Origin: Vandiemenella viatica
Lineage: Eukaryota; Arthropoda; Insecta; Orthoptera; Morabidae
DNA length: 64,000 nt
Direction: 5' to 3'
NCBI GenBank assembly: GCA_031002005.1
Contig: CM061920.1
Coordinates: 115,372,095-115,436,094 of the forward strand
Shown here piece after piece: positions 43,120 to 54,880 of the stretch. The notes under the pieces are model-generated. The model had not been told where the DNA came from. It did not search any database and was given only the letters and a program-made list of their open reading frames with translations. The position numbers and the translations under genes were made by a program. Each line of letters opens with the position of its first letter. Position 1 is the first letter of the stretch.

Positions 43120-43779
43120 AATTCTTGATTCTTTAATTCATTCATTTCATTATTCTTCGCTTTCTCTGCTTCTCACGCTGCTCATTCTTGTTCGTTGGGA
43201 ACGTAAACGCACCTCGCGCTCTTCGACTGTTTCGTTTTTTTTCACTGTTCTGTTTGTTTTCCTCATTTTGATTCAGAACTGGCAAAGATCTCCTCCTCTT
43301 TTAAGTTCGGGCATTGTACAAAATATAAATCAAATCAACTTTTTACTCACAAATACACTAAGTACACTTTACGCACTTTTGATGCTTTATTTTCGATTTA
43401 TAATCAGTCACTGTATCATTTTGACTAGTCACATTTTATTGTTCAGCCCTTATATCTTAAACAGCATACCCTTCATGTAAAAACAGGAACCTTCTTCACA
43501 GATAATAGATAGAGGGCTACCACAGCGCGTAACTCCCTTGATCATACCAGGACTCATTTATGAGTTTTAGTGGCATGCACATGGTACACTTACTTTTATA
43601 ATATAAATTGCTTAAAATATCTCATTTTGATATAATTGCTCAGTTCTTTACAACAAGAGCTCATCCAGTTAAACACCATTTTAGTTAAATACCAAAATCA
43701 AACTTTAAGAACATTAAAATCTTTATTCACATAAAACTCACTATAAAAAATTACTGACAAGATTTTTGGTGATTGGTGA
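43120..43779. other. Non-coding, nothing recognised
   Basis: Possible further Helitron N-terminal sequence on the minus strand, unrecognised. An open plus frame (43025-43480) lies antisense and is a shadow. Confidence 0.4.
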
Positions 43780-44460
43780 TTGTTTATTGCCAATATACTT
43801 GTGTGCACAAGTTTCTAGCAACGACCAATACATCTTACATAACAAGAATACCTTATAGTATAATGAATTCAATAGCAAAGCCAGGAACTTTGAGTAAGTA
43901 AATTAACATTAAGTTACAATAATTCAATACAGAAATGCTATTACATACAGTTCACAACTCATTAAGATTATATAAAGCCTTATTACATAGATAATGTTTT
44001 ACTTCAGTTTTAAATTTATTTCCAGTCAATGCCTTTAAATGTGTAGGTAGCTTATTATATTGTCTTGCTCCATTTCAAACACACTTTTATCTGCTGCCTT
44101 GGAGTTATATCTTTTGATATGAAAATCAGTTTTGATTCGAGTGTCATAATTATGAATTTCACTATTAGTGTTATTAAATTTTGGATTGCATCTAATCAGT
44201 AACAAAACCCTATATATATATAGTGAAAATATAGTAAGAATATTTTCTTGTCTAAATATTTCTTTACAGGGTGTATTCCTATCCAACTTAAATATTATCC
44301 TGATACATCTTTTCTGGAGCACTAACAATCTATTCATGTAGAAATGGCAACAAGATCCCCAAACTTCAATTCCATATAGGATATGTGGGAAGATTATTCC
44401 ATAGTATGCAATTTTTAATACACTTCTATCCACAACCTTTGATGATTTATCAGTAGGTTT
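43780..44460 (-). pseudogene. CR1-like family B, 5'-truncated copy
   Basis: Minus strand RT C-terminus closely matching the family B element at 52448-54880: VLKIAYYGIIFPHILYGIEV, WGSCCHFYMNRLLVLQKRCI, FSLYIYRVLLLI, EIHNYDTRIKTDFHIKRYNS. The 3' UTR TTTATTGCCAATATACTTGT is also shared. It starts within the RT C-terminal region and lacks all catalytic boxes. A frameshift follows ADKSVFEME. Confidence 0.85.
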
Positions 44461-45254
44461 GTCAAAGGCACCGATGCTTCGACTTGATACATTTTGCTGC
44501 TAATATTTCTGTATTGAAGCAAATAATTTGAGGTTCATTTATTGAAATAAAAAGCAGGTACACACGTGTTGCTACTTGTAATTAATTTCTTTCATCAGTG
44601 CACACTAAATTCATAGCACCAACCCCCATTCACAGTCATCTGCAGATTTAGGTGCCATGTCTACTTGACACACAAGCATTCACTCTGAAGGAGAGATGCA
44701 TTTTCAATTTTCTTTATATATGTTCAATGTTCATTTTGCATACATGAGGGGCTGACTTATCACCATTAAACACACATTCTCTTTTATTTAAGTGACGTGT
44801 ACCAGGATTTAAAATGGATGTATCCAAATAGACCTGTTTGGAATTATTACATTTATTACTTCCTTTCACAGGTTTTTCTTTGGAAATATGACATTTGTCT
44901 AACTCTTTAACTACAATCCTCCTACGAGGTAAATAAGCAGTTTCAGTATTTCAAGAATTTTATAGCCACTTCAATTTTTTTCTTTTAATGAAGAATCTCA
45001 GTTTTGAATGTACAGTGATAGACTTCTAGAACCTCATGTAATATAGCTAATTCATTACAAATACCCAGTTTGTTAAAGATTTTATGAAACCTTCAAATAT
45101 AGACAGTTCTCAAGAGGGAAGGGAACCATCATGACTAAGCTTTGCAAAACACTTAATCAATTTAAAATCAAAATGTGTAAAGGGCAAAGGTGGCCGGATT
45201 AAGAAATTACGCTCCAAGAATTGAAGATTAAATAATAAAAATAATAATAATTAT
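44461..45254. other. Non-coding, nothing recognised
   Basis: No recognisable coding or structured repeat. Ends in an (AATA)n/(TA)n stretch leading into the Helitron-type satellite. Confidence 0.4.
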
Positions 45255-46405
45255 ATATATATAAAAATAGACATGTGTTTTCCTATATTTCACTTTTCAG
45301 CCACCACAGATCACTGGTGTTTGTGTGTGAAAGTAGCATGGAGTTTCCTGTCGTGCACAACGTTGGCCGAATGCCGATAGCTGTGGGGATGTGGGAGATA
45401 TGATGATTAAAGTTGGTCAATGCAGAGCGTTTTCATATTTCAACCAAAGATTTGTGTCTCCTTATACTTCACTTTCATGCCAAAACTACATAGCATACAC
45501 CATTGGTGTTTGCGTGTGGTAGTAGAACCGAGTCTCCTGTCTTGCACTATGGTTGTTAGATGTCGGTAGTTATGGGGGTGTGGGAGATATGGGGGTTAAA
45601 AGTGGTCGACCTGCAGCAATTTCATATTTCTGCCAAAGACGTATGTGTCATGGGGTATCACTTTTCAGCGAAAACTATCTATCGCACATCACTGGCGTTT
45701 GTGTGTGGTAGTACCACAGAATCACCTTTCGATCACAACTTTGGCCGAATTTCAGTAACTGTGGTATTGTGGGAGATATGGTGGTTGAAAGTGGCCGATC
45801 AATGGTGTTTTCATCTTTCGACGAAAGACATGTTTCTCCGCGTATGTCACTATTCTGCCCCAACTACATAGCACAGACCATTGGTGATTGTGTATCCTGT
45901 CGTGCACTATGGTTGTTAGATGTTGGTAGCTGTGGGGGTTTGGGAGATATGGGGGTTGAAACTGATCGACCTGCGACACTTTCAAATTTTTACAAAAAAG
46001 TATGTGTCCCTGTATATCACTTTTCAGCCAAAGCTTTGAAATGCAGATCACTGGTCTTAGTGTCTGGTAGTAACACAGAGTCACCCATAGATCACAACGT
46101 TGGCCGAATTTCGGTAACTTTGGGAGTGTGGGAGATATGGTGGTTGAAAGTGGTCGATCAAGGATATTTTCGTATTTCCTTCAAAGACACGTGTGTCCAT
46201 AAATTTTACTTTGCTGCCTGAACTACATAGCGCTGATGACTGGCGTTTGTGTGTGGTAATAGCATCGAGTCTCCCATCGTGCACTAATGTTGTTAGATGT
46301 TGGTAGCTATGGGAGTGTGGGACTTATAGGGGTTGAAAGTGGTCGACCTGCATTTTTCAATCCAAATTCTTTACAAACAAGAACAAAGTCATGGGTACTA
46401 GCTAG
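45255..46405 (+). mobile_element. Helitron 3' part with dimeric satellite
   Basis: Six units of about 185 bp alternate between two types: one with CACAACGTTGGCCGAAT, the other with GCACTATGGTTGTTAGATG. The pair makes a roughly 370-bp higher-order unit. The right end reads GTCATGGGTACTAGCTAG, a Helitron CTAG terminus, at 46402-46405. The same arrangement ends the Helitron at 55317. Left end not determined. The frames running through it are repeat artefacts. Confidence 0.8.
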
Positions 46406-46467
46406 TAATAATAATAATAATAATGGGTGCACAAGGAAATTAGCACTGGCACGCGATTTATCACAAT

Positions 46468-47318
46468 CAGCGGCAGCCTTAGGCATTGCGAGGCCCTGGG
46501 CGGCAGATCTTTGCAAGGCCCTTGTCCTTTGTACAAAATATATTAATCTCAAGTAGATATTTCTGATGATTGACAAAAAATTTAAACGTCATAAAAATTT
46601 AAACGTCATAAAAATATATTTCGAGTTTTAAAATATTATATTAGAAGACTTATTAAAAATTAACAAACATAAAGATGACAAATTTTTAATGATAAACTGA
46701 AGCACATTATGGCCTTGAAAGATATACGCAAGGATTTAAAAATGATGTGTTTGCGGCTTTTCCTGAGACTAAAATATTTAATTAAAGCACAGAATCTAAC
46801 GAACGAGCTATGTCATTTTCAATTCAATAATAGAAAGGGCCGAAAACCCATCTTTTGGCATCAAATTCCTCAAATGTGTTTTAATCATTTTTAACTTCTT
46901 TCTGCTGACGCAACCGAATTACGTCTGGTGACAATAATTCTCAAGGCTACTTAGATAGTGGGGTACACTTCAGTAATTCAGATATTTTTTTTCTATTATT
47001 ACTTCATCACCCAGATAACGCCGTCGTTTTCTTCTTATACATGAATAAACATATTCAGTTTTTCACGCAATTCTTGTCCATCAATATCAGATGTTTCTCC
47101 TGCTGTTATACAAATGTGACAATGAATAAATCTGAATGAGAAATTTTGATTAGATAGTTATTAATATATACTACACTAACAATTAACCAACTTTATTTTA
47201 TTGTTATCAATAATATCTAAAGATAAAATATTTTTTAAAAATAAACTTTAATCAACTCGGGTAGCTGTGCGTGGCCCTGGGCGATTGCCCTGTTCGCCAC
47301 CCCCTAAGGCCACCTCTG
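46468..47318 (-). mobile_element. Internally deleted hAT (ZMYM-like), 851 bp
   Basis: 8-bp duplication ATCACAAT at 46460-46467 and 47319-47326. Ends CAGCGGCAGCCTTAGG and, inverted, CAGAGGTGGCCTTAGG. The minus strand carries remains of the dimerisation domain (KMIKTHLRNLM, FSALSIIELK near 46905-46810) and an upstream IDGQELREKL. Other transposase parts are gone. Confidence 0.9.
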
Positions 47319-47569
47319 ATCACAATTAAACTGCATAACAGTATTAAATGACCTACTATACTTCATACTGTTTCAATGTTTACTCTTTTTGCCAACAATA
47401 CACCATTCCTCAAGAATAAAAGAATAGGATATTTGAGACTAAAAATAAAACTATGAAATTTAATTGGCAATGATAGAGTAACTTATAAGGATGCCAAAAA
47501 ATAACTTTATTTGTCAAATAAAAGTTGTAAAAATACTATTATTTAATAAAAATAAAAACAACTATCCTC

Positions 47570-47752
47570 ACGGCTGTGTCACCATAGTTCAACAGGGAGG
47601 TACAACAGGACCAGGTTCAAGTCCTGGAGACGGCGTATTGGCATCTTGATCAGTTTTCATGCAGTTTCCGGCAAGCATCTAGGCGAATATTCCGAAAGTC
47701 CCTAACTTGCAAACTACATATTTCACAAAAAAAAAAAAAAAAAAAAAAAAAT
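47570..47752 (+). repeat. tRNA-derived SINE with poly(A)
   Basis: A-box-like TAGTTCAACAGGG (47586-47598) and a perfect B-box GGTTCAAGTCC (about 47614-47624) start a tRNA-like head. It is followed by an unrelated body and a poly(A) of about 24 bases (47728-47751). This is the full SINE plan in about 180 bp. Source tRNA not determined. Confidence 0.65.
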
Positions 47753-49009
47753 ACATTTATCATACCGCACAGAATATAAGTTACACATTTCACAGACCGA
47801 TTACAACACAAATAACCCTTCCCTACAATAAAATGCTACAGACTGACAAGTCTGGTTCTAGCCATGGTGGGGCTTCCGGTTCACACTGAGTTACCAGAGT
47901 AATCAGACAGCTAACGTTAATGAGTTCATTAGGGGCTCTAACAAGAAGAAAAAACCATTAATAGAAATGTGAAAATATGGCCATTATTCATGTACTACGA
48001 AACACTAACTATACCAAGTGGCACCAATCTTTTGTCAATGCAATTTTGCTCCCATCTATTTAGGATCTGTTGACAATCTGTGCATTATTTATATAAGTTT
48101 TTAAGCCAATCCATAATTTATTTCTGGTTATCAATCCACAACACAAATAATATTTGCAATGGAAGCTTGGTTTATCAAATCAAACATCTCCAATTCATCC
48201 CAAATTTATGTGATTGTTGGGAATGGTTTTTTGCATCAAATAATGATGACTGTTCAGTAGTATTTCAGAACATCAAAATTTTCCTCAAAAAATAAATAAT
48301 CAAAAATTGAAAGTGCAATTTTGTGCTGAAAAGTGCACTTAATGTAATACAATCTTTAAAAATAAAAAGTTATATAAGAATGAAGTATTTCTCAATATTG
48401 CATTTTAATGTTAGGATACTAAGGAAAGAAAGAATTATTGTTACGAGCTAAAAAAAAACTCCATAGGAACAGTTTTAGCAGACTCAGTAGTTAAGTTGAA
48501 AATATTGATAACTTATTGCACATACAAGTATAAAATGAGCTATCAGGAAATAACTGTTGCCAAAATCTCACATATTGTTATTTTTTACAGAGACAATATA
48601 CAGAGAGACTGATCGTGGACAGCGTAAAATTTGGCTAAGTATATGTTGGCCACTAATACTAGAGCTCCAAGAGTAAGTTCACTATAACACGGGAATGTTG
48701 ACATCCGTATTGATTTCTCCCTCATCCACGATGCTTATGTCATTATGTCACTTATGTCATTTGTTTATTTATTATGACAATAGAAGAATTGGAAAAAGTA
48801 TGGAAATCAAAACAAAAAAAGTAATTATTTGCTTTCCTTTTTTAATTTTTATTGTTTCTGGTTGTTATAAAAAAGTAACACAAATAAGAAAATAAACAAT
48901 GAGCAGCAGGAACTATACAGGAAATTTAGAGCTACTTATGATAACCAGGTTTGCTTCCATGTCTGATGCATCTCGAAAAACTGCTTGCTGATTTCCAAAA
49001 AATTAATTT
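47753..49009. other. Non-coding, nothing recognised
   Basis: AT-rich, no recognisable coding, no repeats long enough to name. Confidence 0.45.
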
Positions 49010-49330
49010 AAGGCTATACCTGCTGTGGAATTTGCAACAGATTACAATCAGTAACTGATATGATAAATGTGTATATTGGTGATAAGACTTTGATTGATAC
49101 TGGTAGAAGTATTAGAAGTAGTACCTGGCACTTTATTTCAGGCGTAAGAGGAAAGTAAAAGGCTCTTTTGCAGGCAATGAAGTACTGAATTAAAATAAAA
49201 GCCAAAGGAAAATGTTTAACTCTTTACCAGATCTAAGGGGAGGAGGAGGGGGGGGGGTGGGGGGTGCACTGAGAAACTACCATGTGTGGTAACTTAGTGG
49301 GGGCAGCGAGATCATGTTTGAAGTAACAGA
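49010..49330 (+). pseudogene. CR1-type RT 3' fragment
   Basis: Resembles 33105-33500: ATCAGTAACTGATATGAT..GTATATTGGTGATAAG and the G-rich 3' UTR tract (49235-49265). A short eroded copy of the same element tail. Confidence 0.6.
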
Positions 49331-49499
49331 AATCAAAAGTTTTTCCTCCAGCTCCAAAAATTTGTAGATCATGTCCAAACAGTTTATCACCAAAATTTAT
49401 TTCTATGACATGTAACGCTCCCCTCCCCCTCCTTTAAATTATTCTCGGCTATTTTATTAATGATTTATTATTATCGGACCTCTTTGCTGAAGATTGACT

Positions 49500-50335
49500 G
49501 CATTCTTTTCCTCTATGACTATTAGCTAATCACCAGGTGAAAGGGGGGAGACAGTCACAATAAAATAAATGGATATTTTGAATCACACAAAATTAAAATT
49601 GTGTTCTGTTCAATTTGCACACTGATATGCAATCGACTCTCTCTTCAGACACCTATTCAATCCTCAAATTATCATAGTTATAAGCCAATTATATATTTAC
49701 TTCTAATGTTCTTCGTTTCTTCACTATAAACCTGTAGCGAGAGTCAGATTGGAACAGGCACGGAAAGAGAGAAAACTATGGAATGGACTTACAACAGCAC
49801 AGTCACACGGAGCAGATCCGCGAACTTCAACACCGCCACTGAGCAAAAACTGACAAGAACTGCACAAGACAGAGCGCTTTCCTCTGATTAGGGTTTTAAG
49901 TAGTATCCCGGCTAACTGTACTTTCTTGGGCAGGCGTCCTTCAGGGAGAAGCGCTACTAACAATGGCTTTAGAACTTTAGGTTGCCCTGCGTAACTACTC
50001 TGCCCTCTGGGCGAAAGCACAGGGCTCCATAGATATCACCCGACCTCGGAGACACCTTTTCACATCGGAGGGGTGGTACCACAGCGGTCAGCTCTGCGCG
50101 CCAATATAGTGGGCGGGAAGGGGTTGATTGAGCATTACTGCAATTTTGCCACCCGCCATAACGGCAGCCTGCAGCCAACTGAAAATCTCAAATAAAATCC
50201 TTCAGCCTCACTCTCACTACGTAATTGAAATTACTTAAAGCTATTGTTATTCAAGATAAATACTACCCCTTAAAGGCTCTAATTATAATTTAAAAATTGT
50301 AACATCACAATACCTCCCCCGATTAGATGTGCCAT
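49500..50335 (-). repeat. Putative gypsy-like LTR with adjacent polypurine tract
   Basis: On the minus strand AATCGGGGGAGG (50315-50326) looks like a polypurine tract, immediately followed by TATTGTGATGTTACA, a possible LTR start. The 49700-50200 part is GC-richer than its surroundings, as LTR promoter regions often are. No partner LTR lies in the window, and the 387 bp to the right (50336-50722) could be its 3' UTR. Ends not defined. Confidence 0.4.
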
Positions 50336-50722
50336 ACTTCGTTAAGAATTCAGGCACCATTTGTCATCACTGTACACTACTGCACAGCACGCACTAGGTT
50401 GTCAACCTCTTGTTGTTGTTACCAGTTGCTGGGGTCACCAGCTGAGTTGGGGAGGGGTCGTAGTGTTTGCTGACAGATCTGCTGAGGGGTTGGGGAGGGA
50501 TTCGAAGGGGTGACGTCCATGTCTACCTCCCTCACCCTCCTTGCCTGACCGCCTCTGTAACGTATTCTCTGTGAATACATCTTACTTTTCATGAAGCTAC
50601 CTGCCAGTCCCTTATGATCAGCTGGTCACAATTTCTTGCGACAGCTCAGATTTGTCCATAATTACATCTTATAAACATGGTTCCCTCAAACTACACAAAC
50701 ATTTACAAAAGCTAACAAACTA

Positions 50723-51417
50723 TCTTATGTATAAAAATGAATCGCAAAATGTGTTGGTAAGCGCATAACTCAACAACGCCTGGACCAATTCGGCTAATTC
50801 TTTTTTTTTATATTTTCGTTAAGGCAGAAGGAAGGTTCTTATGGAGAGAAAAAACGCAAAAACTGGAAGGAAAATAGTAAAAACAACACTTTTCTTTTCC
50901 CTCAATCAAAACAAAACAAAGGCGTATTAGGATTATCTTTGGTATGACTTCAAGTTGATTAGGCTCTATGGATATTAATCTATGCCTGCGTGTGATCAGC
51001 GAAAATAATATCACTGACGTACGTGTTATCATTATTTCCTCCGTGCGTGGCATTTTCTTGGTTGCTTTTAAATTTTTCGTTCTCTCGAAAACCATTTGTG
51101 TGTTTATTTGTTCAGTGTGTTTACATTTATACCCATGCCGCCTACCACGAAAGTTTCGACTATGAAAATAGAATGCATCAGTTTAGAAGGATGCAATATT
51201 AAGAATACCTAAAAAGCAAAATCTATTACTGGTATTTCAGTTGAGAAGCGATATGCATTATCGCCTGACGATCGAGCCACACTTATCCTATTATTTTAAG
51301 AATGCAATGTTCTGGTAAGCCTTGTGGTGATGGGTTCCATTCGTTTTAAACTATGTTCGGGTAGAATTTATTGTGATTGAATTGGTTGCGACTAATAATA
51401 CTTTCTAACTTTTAAAA
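50723..51417 (+). mobile_element. Helitron 5' part, truncated, first of a tandem pair
   Basis: Begins TCTTATGTATAAAAATGAAT after an A, a Helitron-type 5' end, with the subterminal phrase GACCAATTCGGCTAATTCTT. Its first 290 bp repeat at 51418. A possible Rep N-terminal start (MPPTTKVST near 51134) is visible. No 3' terminus, because the second copy follows directly. Confidence 0.75.
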
Positions 51418-51829
51418 TCTTCTATATAAATAAAAATGAATCGCCAAATGTGTTGCTAAGTGCAAAACTCGAGAATGGCTCGACCAATTCGGCTAATTAT
51501 TTTTTCCTTCATATTTTCGTTAATCCACAAGGAAGGTTCGTATGGAGAGAAAAAAACGTAAAAATTGCGAGGAAAATAGTAAAATCAACACCTTTCTTTT
51601 CCCATACAAACCAGCCAATCAAAATAAAACAAAACAAAGGCGTGTTAGGATTAGCTCTGGTAAGCCTTCAAGTTGATTAGACTGTATGGGTATTAATCTA
51701 TGCCTGCCCAAAATAAAGTTCGAAGGAAAAAAAAGGTTTGCGTGTCATCAACGAAAATAATATTACTGCCAGTCAATCAAAACAAAACAAAGGCGCTTTA
51801 TGATTATCTTTGGAATTGCAAAATGATTG

Positions 51830-52120
51830 ATCGGAAGAAATGGTTTCAAAACAACTCATTGGCATTGGTAATGACAAAATCCCTGTAAACGTTTTGAGTG
51901 GCTGCATTACATTTCCTGTCAATTTTTTGGTTGAACAAACGAACTATATTACAGAGACAAAAACACGGACGTTAATTAAATAAATTTCGAAATTCAAAAT
52001 GAAATTTCCGGTGAATTAAGGATATACAAATCAGTTGATTGCGCAACTAACCAAGATGATGTCGTCAACTATCCACCAGAATTTTTTAACTCACTGGATT
52101 TGCCAGGATTGCTGCTTCAT
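51830..52120 (+). pseudogene. Helitron PIF1-like helicase fragment
   Basis: An in-frame stretch at about 51986-52120 reads IQNEISGELRIYKSVDCATN, then QDDVVNYPPEFFNSLDLPGL, LLHNL. This is the C-terminal helicase segment typical of Helitron proteins (N-Y-P-x-E-F-x-N-S-L-x-L-P-G). Preceding frames give IGNDKIPV and TDVN-INF-like pieces with stops. It shows the non-autonomous copy descends from a coding Helitron by internal deletion. Confidence 0.8.
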
Positions 52121-52159
52121 AATCTTATATATATATATATATAAATAGATGTGTGTTTT

Positions 52160-52447
52160 CATATATTTCACTTTTCAACCACCACTACCAAACACAGATC
52201 ACCGGTCTTTGTGTGTGGAAGTAACATGGAGTTTCCTGTCGTGCACAATGTTGGCCGAATGACGATAGCTGTGGGGATGTGGGAGATATAATGATTAAAG
52301 TTGGCCAATGCATGGCGTTTTCATATTTCGATCAAAAATTTGTGTCTTCTTATACTTCTCTTTCCTGCCACAACTACATGGCATAGACCATTGGTGTTTG
52401 TGTGTGGTAGTAGAATCGTGTCTCCTGTCATGCACTATGGTTGTTAG
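52160..52447 (+). repeat. Helitron satellite units (left pair)
   Basis: One CACAATGTTGGCCGAAT-type unit and part of one GCACTATGGTTGTTAGAT-type unit. The second is cut by the LINE at 52448 and resumes at 54881. Confidence 0.8.
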
Positions 52448-54880
52448 ATAATAATAATAATAATAATAATAATTTTTATTGCCAATATGCTTGTGATACA
52501 AGTTTCTAGCAAAGTCAATACAATAGGTACATTCATACATAAATTTTTACAATTGATCAAGTTTGTATAGGGCCTTATTACATAGATAAGATCTTATTCC
52601 AATTTTGTATTTATTCCCAGTTAGTAACTTTAGATGAGCTGGAAGCTTATTGTATAGGCTAGCTCCCATTTGATATGCACTCTTATCTGCTGCCTTAGAG
52701 TTATGTCTTTTGATATGTAAATCTAACTTAGTACGAGTGTTATATTTATGAATTTCACTGTTTGTGTGGTTAAATTGGGGATTACCTTGAATCAATAGTA
52801 ATACCCTATATACATATAGTGAAAATACAGTTAGAATATTTTCCTGTTTAAATATTTCTCTACAAGATTCTTTTCTGTCTAACTTGTATATTATTCTAAT
52901 GCATCTTTTCTGCAACAGTAACAACCGATTCATATACATATGACAACAGGATCCCCAGACTTCAATACCATACATGATATGTGGAAAGATTGTTCCATAA
53001 TATGCAATTTTCAGAATACTGCTATCTAAGACTTTTGATAAATGATTTATTAGGAAAATGCCCTTACTCACTTTTTTGCAAACAAAGTCTACATGTGCCT
53101 TCCATGTTAGGAACTTGTCAACATATATTCCTAGGAATTTGTATTCTGTTATTTCATAGACACTTCCTTCCCTAGTGTTTAATCTTAGTTTATTGTCTAT
53201 TTCATGAGTTCTTAATTCAAACTTTATTAAACATGTTTTATTTTTATTGCAGATTAATCCATTTGCACCGAAGTAATTTGATAGCTCATTTGAGGTCTCA
53301 TTAGCAGTTGTCTCTAATATAAAATCATTACTATCCCAACAAATTGCTGTAGTGTCATCTGCATATGTTATTATTTTGCTTTTATTTGGTATGACAATAT
53401 CATTTATGTACAGAACAAATAATAAAGGACCAAGTACAGATCCCTGAGGAACACCACGTTTAACTACACCCATTTTTGATTTTACTTTACTTACTGATTC
53501 ACCATTTCTAGAATAGACTTCTGTGTATTGAGGTCTATTTTGGAGGTAGGTTGATAGTAGTTTATTAGCTAAACCCCTAATACCATAATTTTCTAGTTTG
53601 CGAAGTAGTAGGTGGTTATCAACACTATCAAATGCTTTTGAGAGGTCTAGAAATAATCCAGCCACTTTGTTTTTTTCATCTAATTTTTCTAAAACCTCAT
53701 ATATAAACTGAGTTACAGCAGTAGTAGTGGATAAACCCTTCTGGAAACCATACTGGCAGGGATTAATGATGCTATTTTCTAATATGAAGTTATTTAATCT
53801 CACTAGGATAACCTTTTCAAATAGTTTGCTCAGAACTGAGGTCAGAGTGATAGGTCTGTAGTTTCCAATATCTCTCTTGTTGCCTTTTTTAAAGACAGGT
53901 CTAACTATGCTGATTTTCAGACAATTTGGAAATTCTCCCTTTGCTATGGATTCATTTATCAGGAATGTCAGTGGCTTTAGGAGGGCTTCCTTACATTGTT
54001 TCAATACAAATGTAGTTATGCTGTCCCACCCACTAGAATTCTTATTTCTTAAATTATTTATAATACAACTTAATTCTTTTTCCGTTGTTTCATACAAAAA
54101 TATTGATTTATTGATGGAGTAATTAATTCTATTATCTGCATTTACTTTATTGCTACTTTTGGCTTCTCCTACATTTAGAAAGAAGTCATTAAACATGTTG
54201 CTAATGTTACTGGGATCTTTTTCTATTTTTCCATTTGTATTTAATTCTATGTTTTCCATTTCCTGCTTGTCCTTTCTCACATCGTTTATTAGACCCCATG
54301 TGGTTTTCCCAATGTTATTTGAATCAATGATTTTTTTCTCGTAAATTCCCGCTTTCAAATTCTGCAGTTCACATTGAAACATTTTCTTATAATATTTATA
54401 CATATTTTTGTAATAAGCAAAACCTGTTGACTGATTCAAATGGTACATATCTTTCATTTTTTCTTGTATTGCTATAATGTTTGCTGGTAGTTTAATTTTG
54501 GTTTTATGGTTTATCTGTGTTTTCTTAGTTACAATTGGACAAAAGTGGTTAAACGATTTATTAAAAATTTTGTAAAAAGCCTCCCATTTACTATCTACAC
54601 TCTCAGCAGTAAATATATCTATCCAAGACTGGTTTGCCAGGTGTTTGTTAAGTTCTTTGGTGTTTTCATCTGTTATTTTTCTGAATTCCTTTTTTTCATA
54701 TATTGCACTTTTTGTTGTGAAACTTAGCACATCAATGTATTGAGCCTGATGGTCAGACAAATAACTGTTTATTACATTAGGTAGAATATATTTATCATTC
54801 AGATTGGTAGCAATATGGTCAATAGTTCTTGAATTATTTGCAGTAATTCTTGTTGGGGAGAAAATGGTGTCTCTAGCTAT
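52448..54880 (-). mobile_element. CR1-like family B retrotransposon, 5'-truncated, RT open
   Basis: The 3' end (plus strand left) is an (AAT)n run at 52448-52473 next to AATTTTTATTGCCAATATGC, shared with 43780. The 5' end lies within the endonuclease C-terminus (PTRITANNSRTIDHIATN near 54860-54790). The insertion breaks a satellite unit of the Helitron cleanly at GTTGTTAGAT and GTCGGTAGCT. Confidence 0.9.
52547..54760 (-). CDS. Family B reverse transcriptase, uninterrupted
   Basis: 737 codons without a stop. The ATG at 54760 lies inside the endonuclease domain (MSDHQAQYID is its SDH box), so the frame continues upstream to the truncation and this is not a native start. Order: linker to about 230, RT start NLRNKNSSGWDSITTFVLKQ (237-256), IVRPVFKKGN, NYRPITLTSVLSKLFEK (300-316), YGFQKGLSTTTAVTQF, FLDLSKAFDSVD (370-381) with the first catalytic Asp, KRGVPQGSVLGPLLFVLYIND (434-454), ITYADDT (464-470) with the catalytic Asp pair, then thumb and C-terminal region ending AHLKLLTGNKYKIGIRSYLC. 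All catalytic residues are kept. In a 5'-truncated copy this openness means recent insertion; it is not likely to be expressed from its own promoter. Confidence 0.92.
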   Translation of the reverse strand: MSDHQAQYIDVLSFTTKSAIYEKKEFRKITDENTKELNKHLANQSWIDIFTAESVDSKWEAFYKIFNKSFNHFCPIVTKKTQINHKTKIKLPANIIAIQEKMKDMYHLNQSTGFAYYKNMYKYYKKMFQCELQNLKAGIYEKKIIDSNNIGKTTWGLINDVRKDKQEMENIELNTNGKIEKDPSNISNMFNDFFLNVGEAKSSNKVNADNRINYSINKSIFLYETTEKELSCIINNLRNKNSSGWDSITTFVLKQCKEALLKPLTFLINESIAKGEFPNCLKISIVRPVFKKGNKRDIGNYRPITLTSVLSKLFEKVILVRLNNFILENSIINPCQYGFQKGLSTTTAVTQFIYEVLEKLDEKNKVAGLFLDLSKAFDSVDNHLLLRKLENYGIRGLANKLLSTYLQNRPQYTEVYSRNGESVSKVKSKMGVVKRGVPQGSVLGPLLFVLYINDIVIPNKSKIITYADDTTAICWDSNDFILETTANETSNELSNYFGANGLICNKNKTCLIKFELRTHEIDNKLRLNTREGSVYEITEYKFLGIYVDKFLTWKAHVDFVCKKVSKGIFLINHLSKVLDSSILKIAYYGTIFPHIMYGIEVWGSCCHMYMNRLLLLQKRCIRIIYKLDRKESCREIFKQENILTVFSLYVYRVLLLIQGNPQFNHTNSEIHKYNTRTKLDLHIKRHNSKAADKSAYQMGASLYNKLPAHLKLLTGNKYKIGIRSYLCNKALYKLDQL

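Noticed and set aside
45560..46221. Overlapping plus-strand open frames with repeated peptides such as VWEIWWLKV
   Set aside because: They run through satellite units; the repeated peptide simply reflects the DNA repeat, and minus-strand frames are equally open.
49724..50178. Two GC-rich minus-strand open frames
   Set aside because: They lie in a putative LTR promoter region; no recognisable domain.
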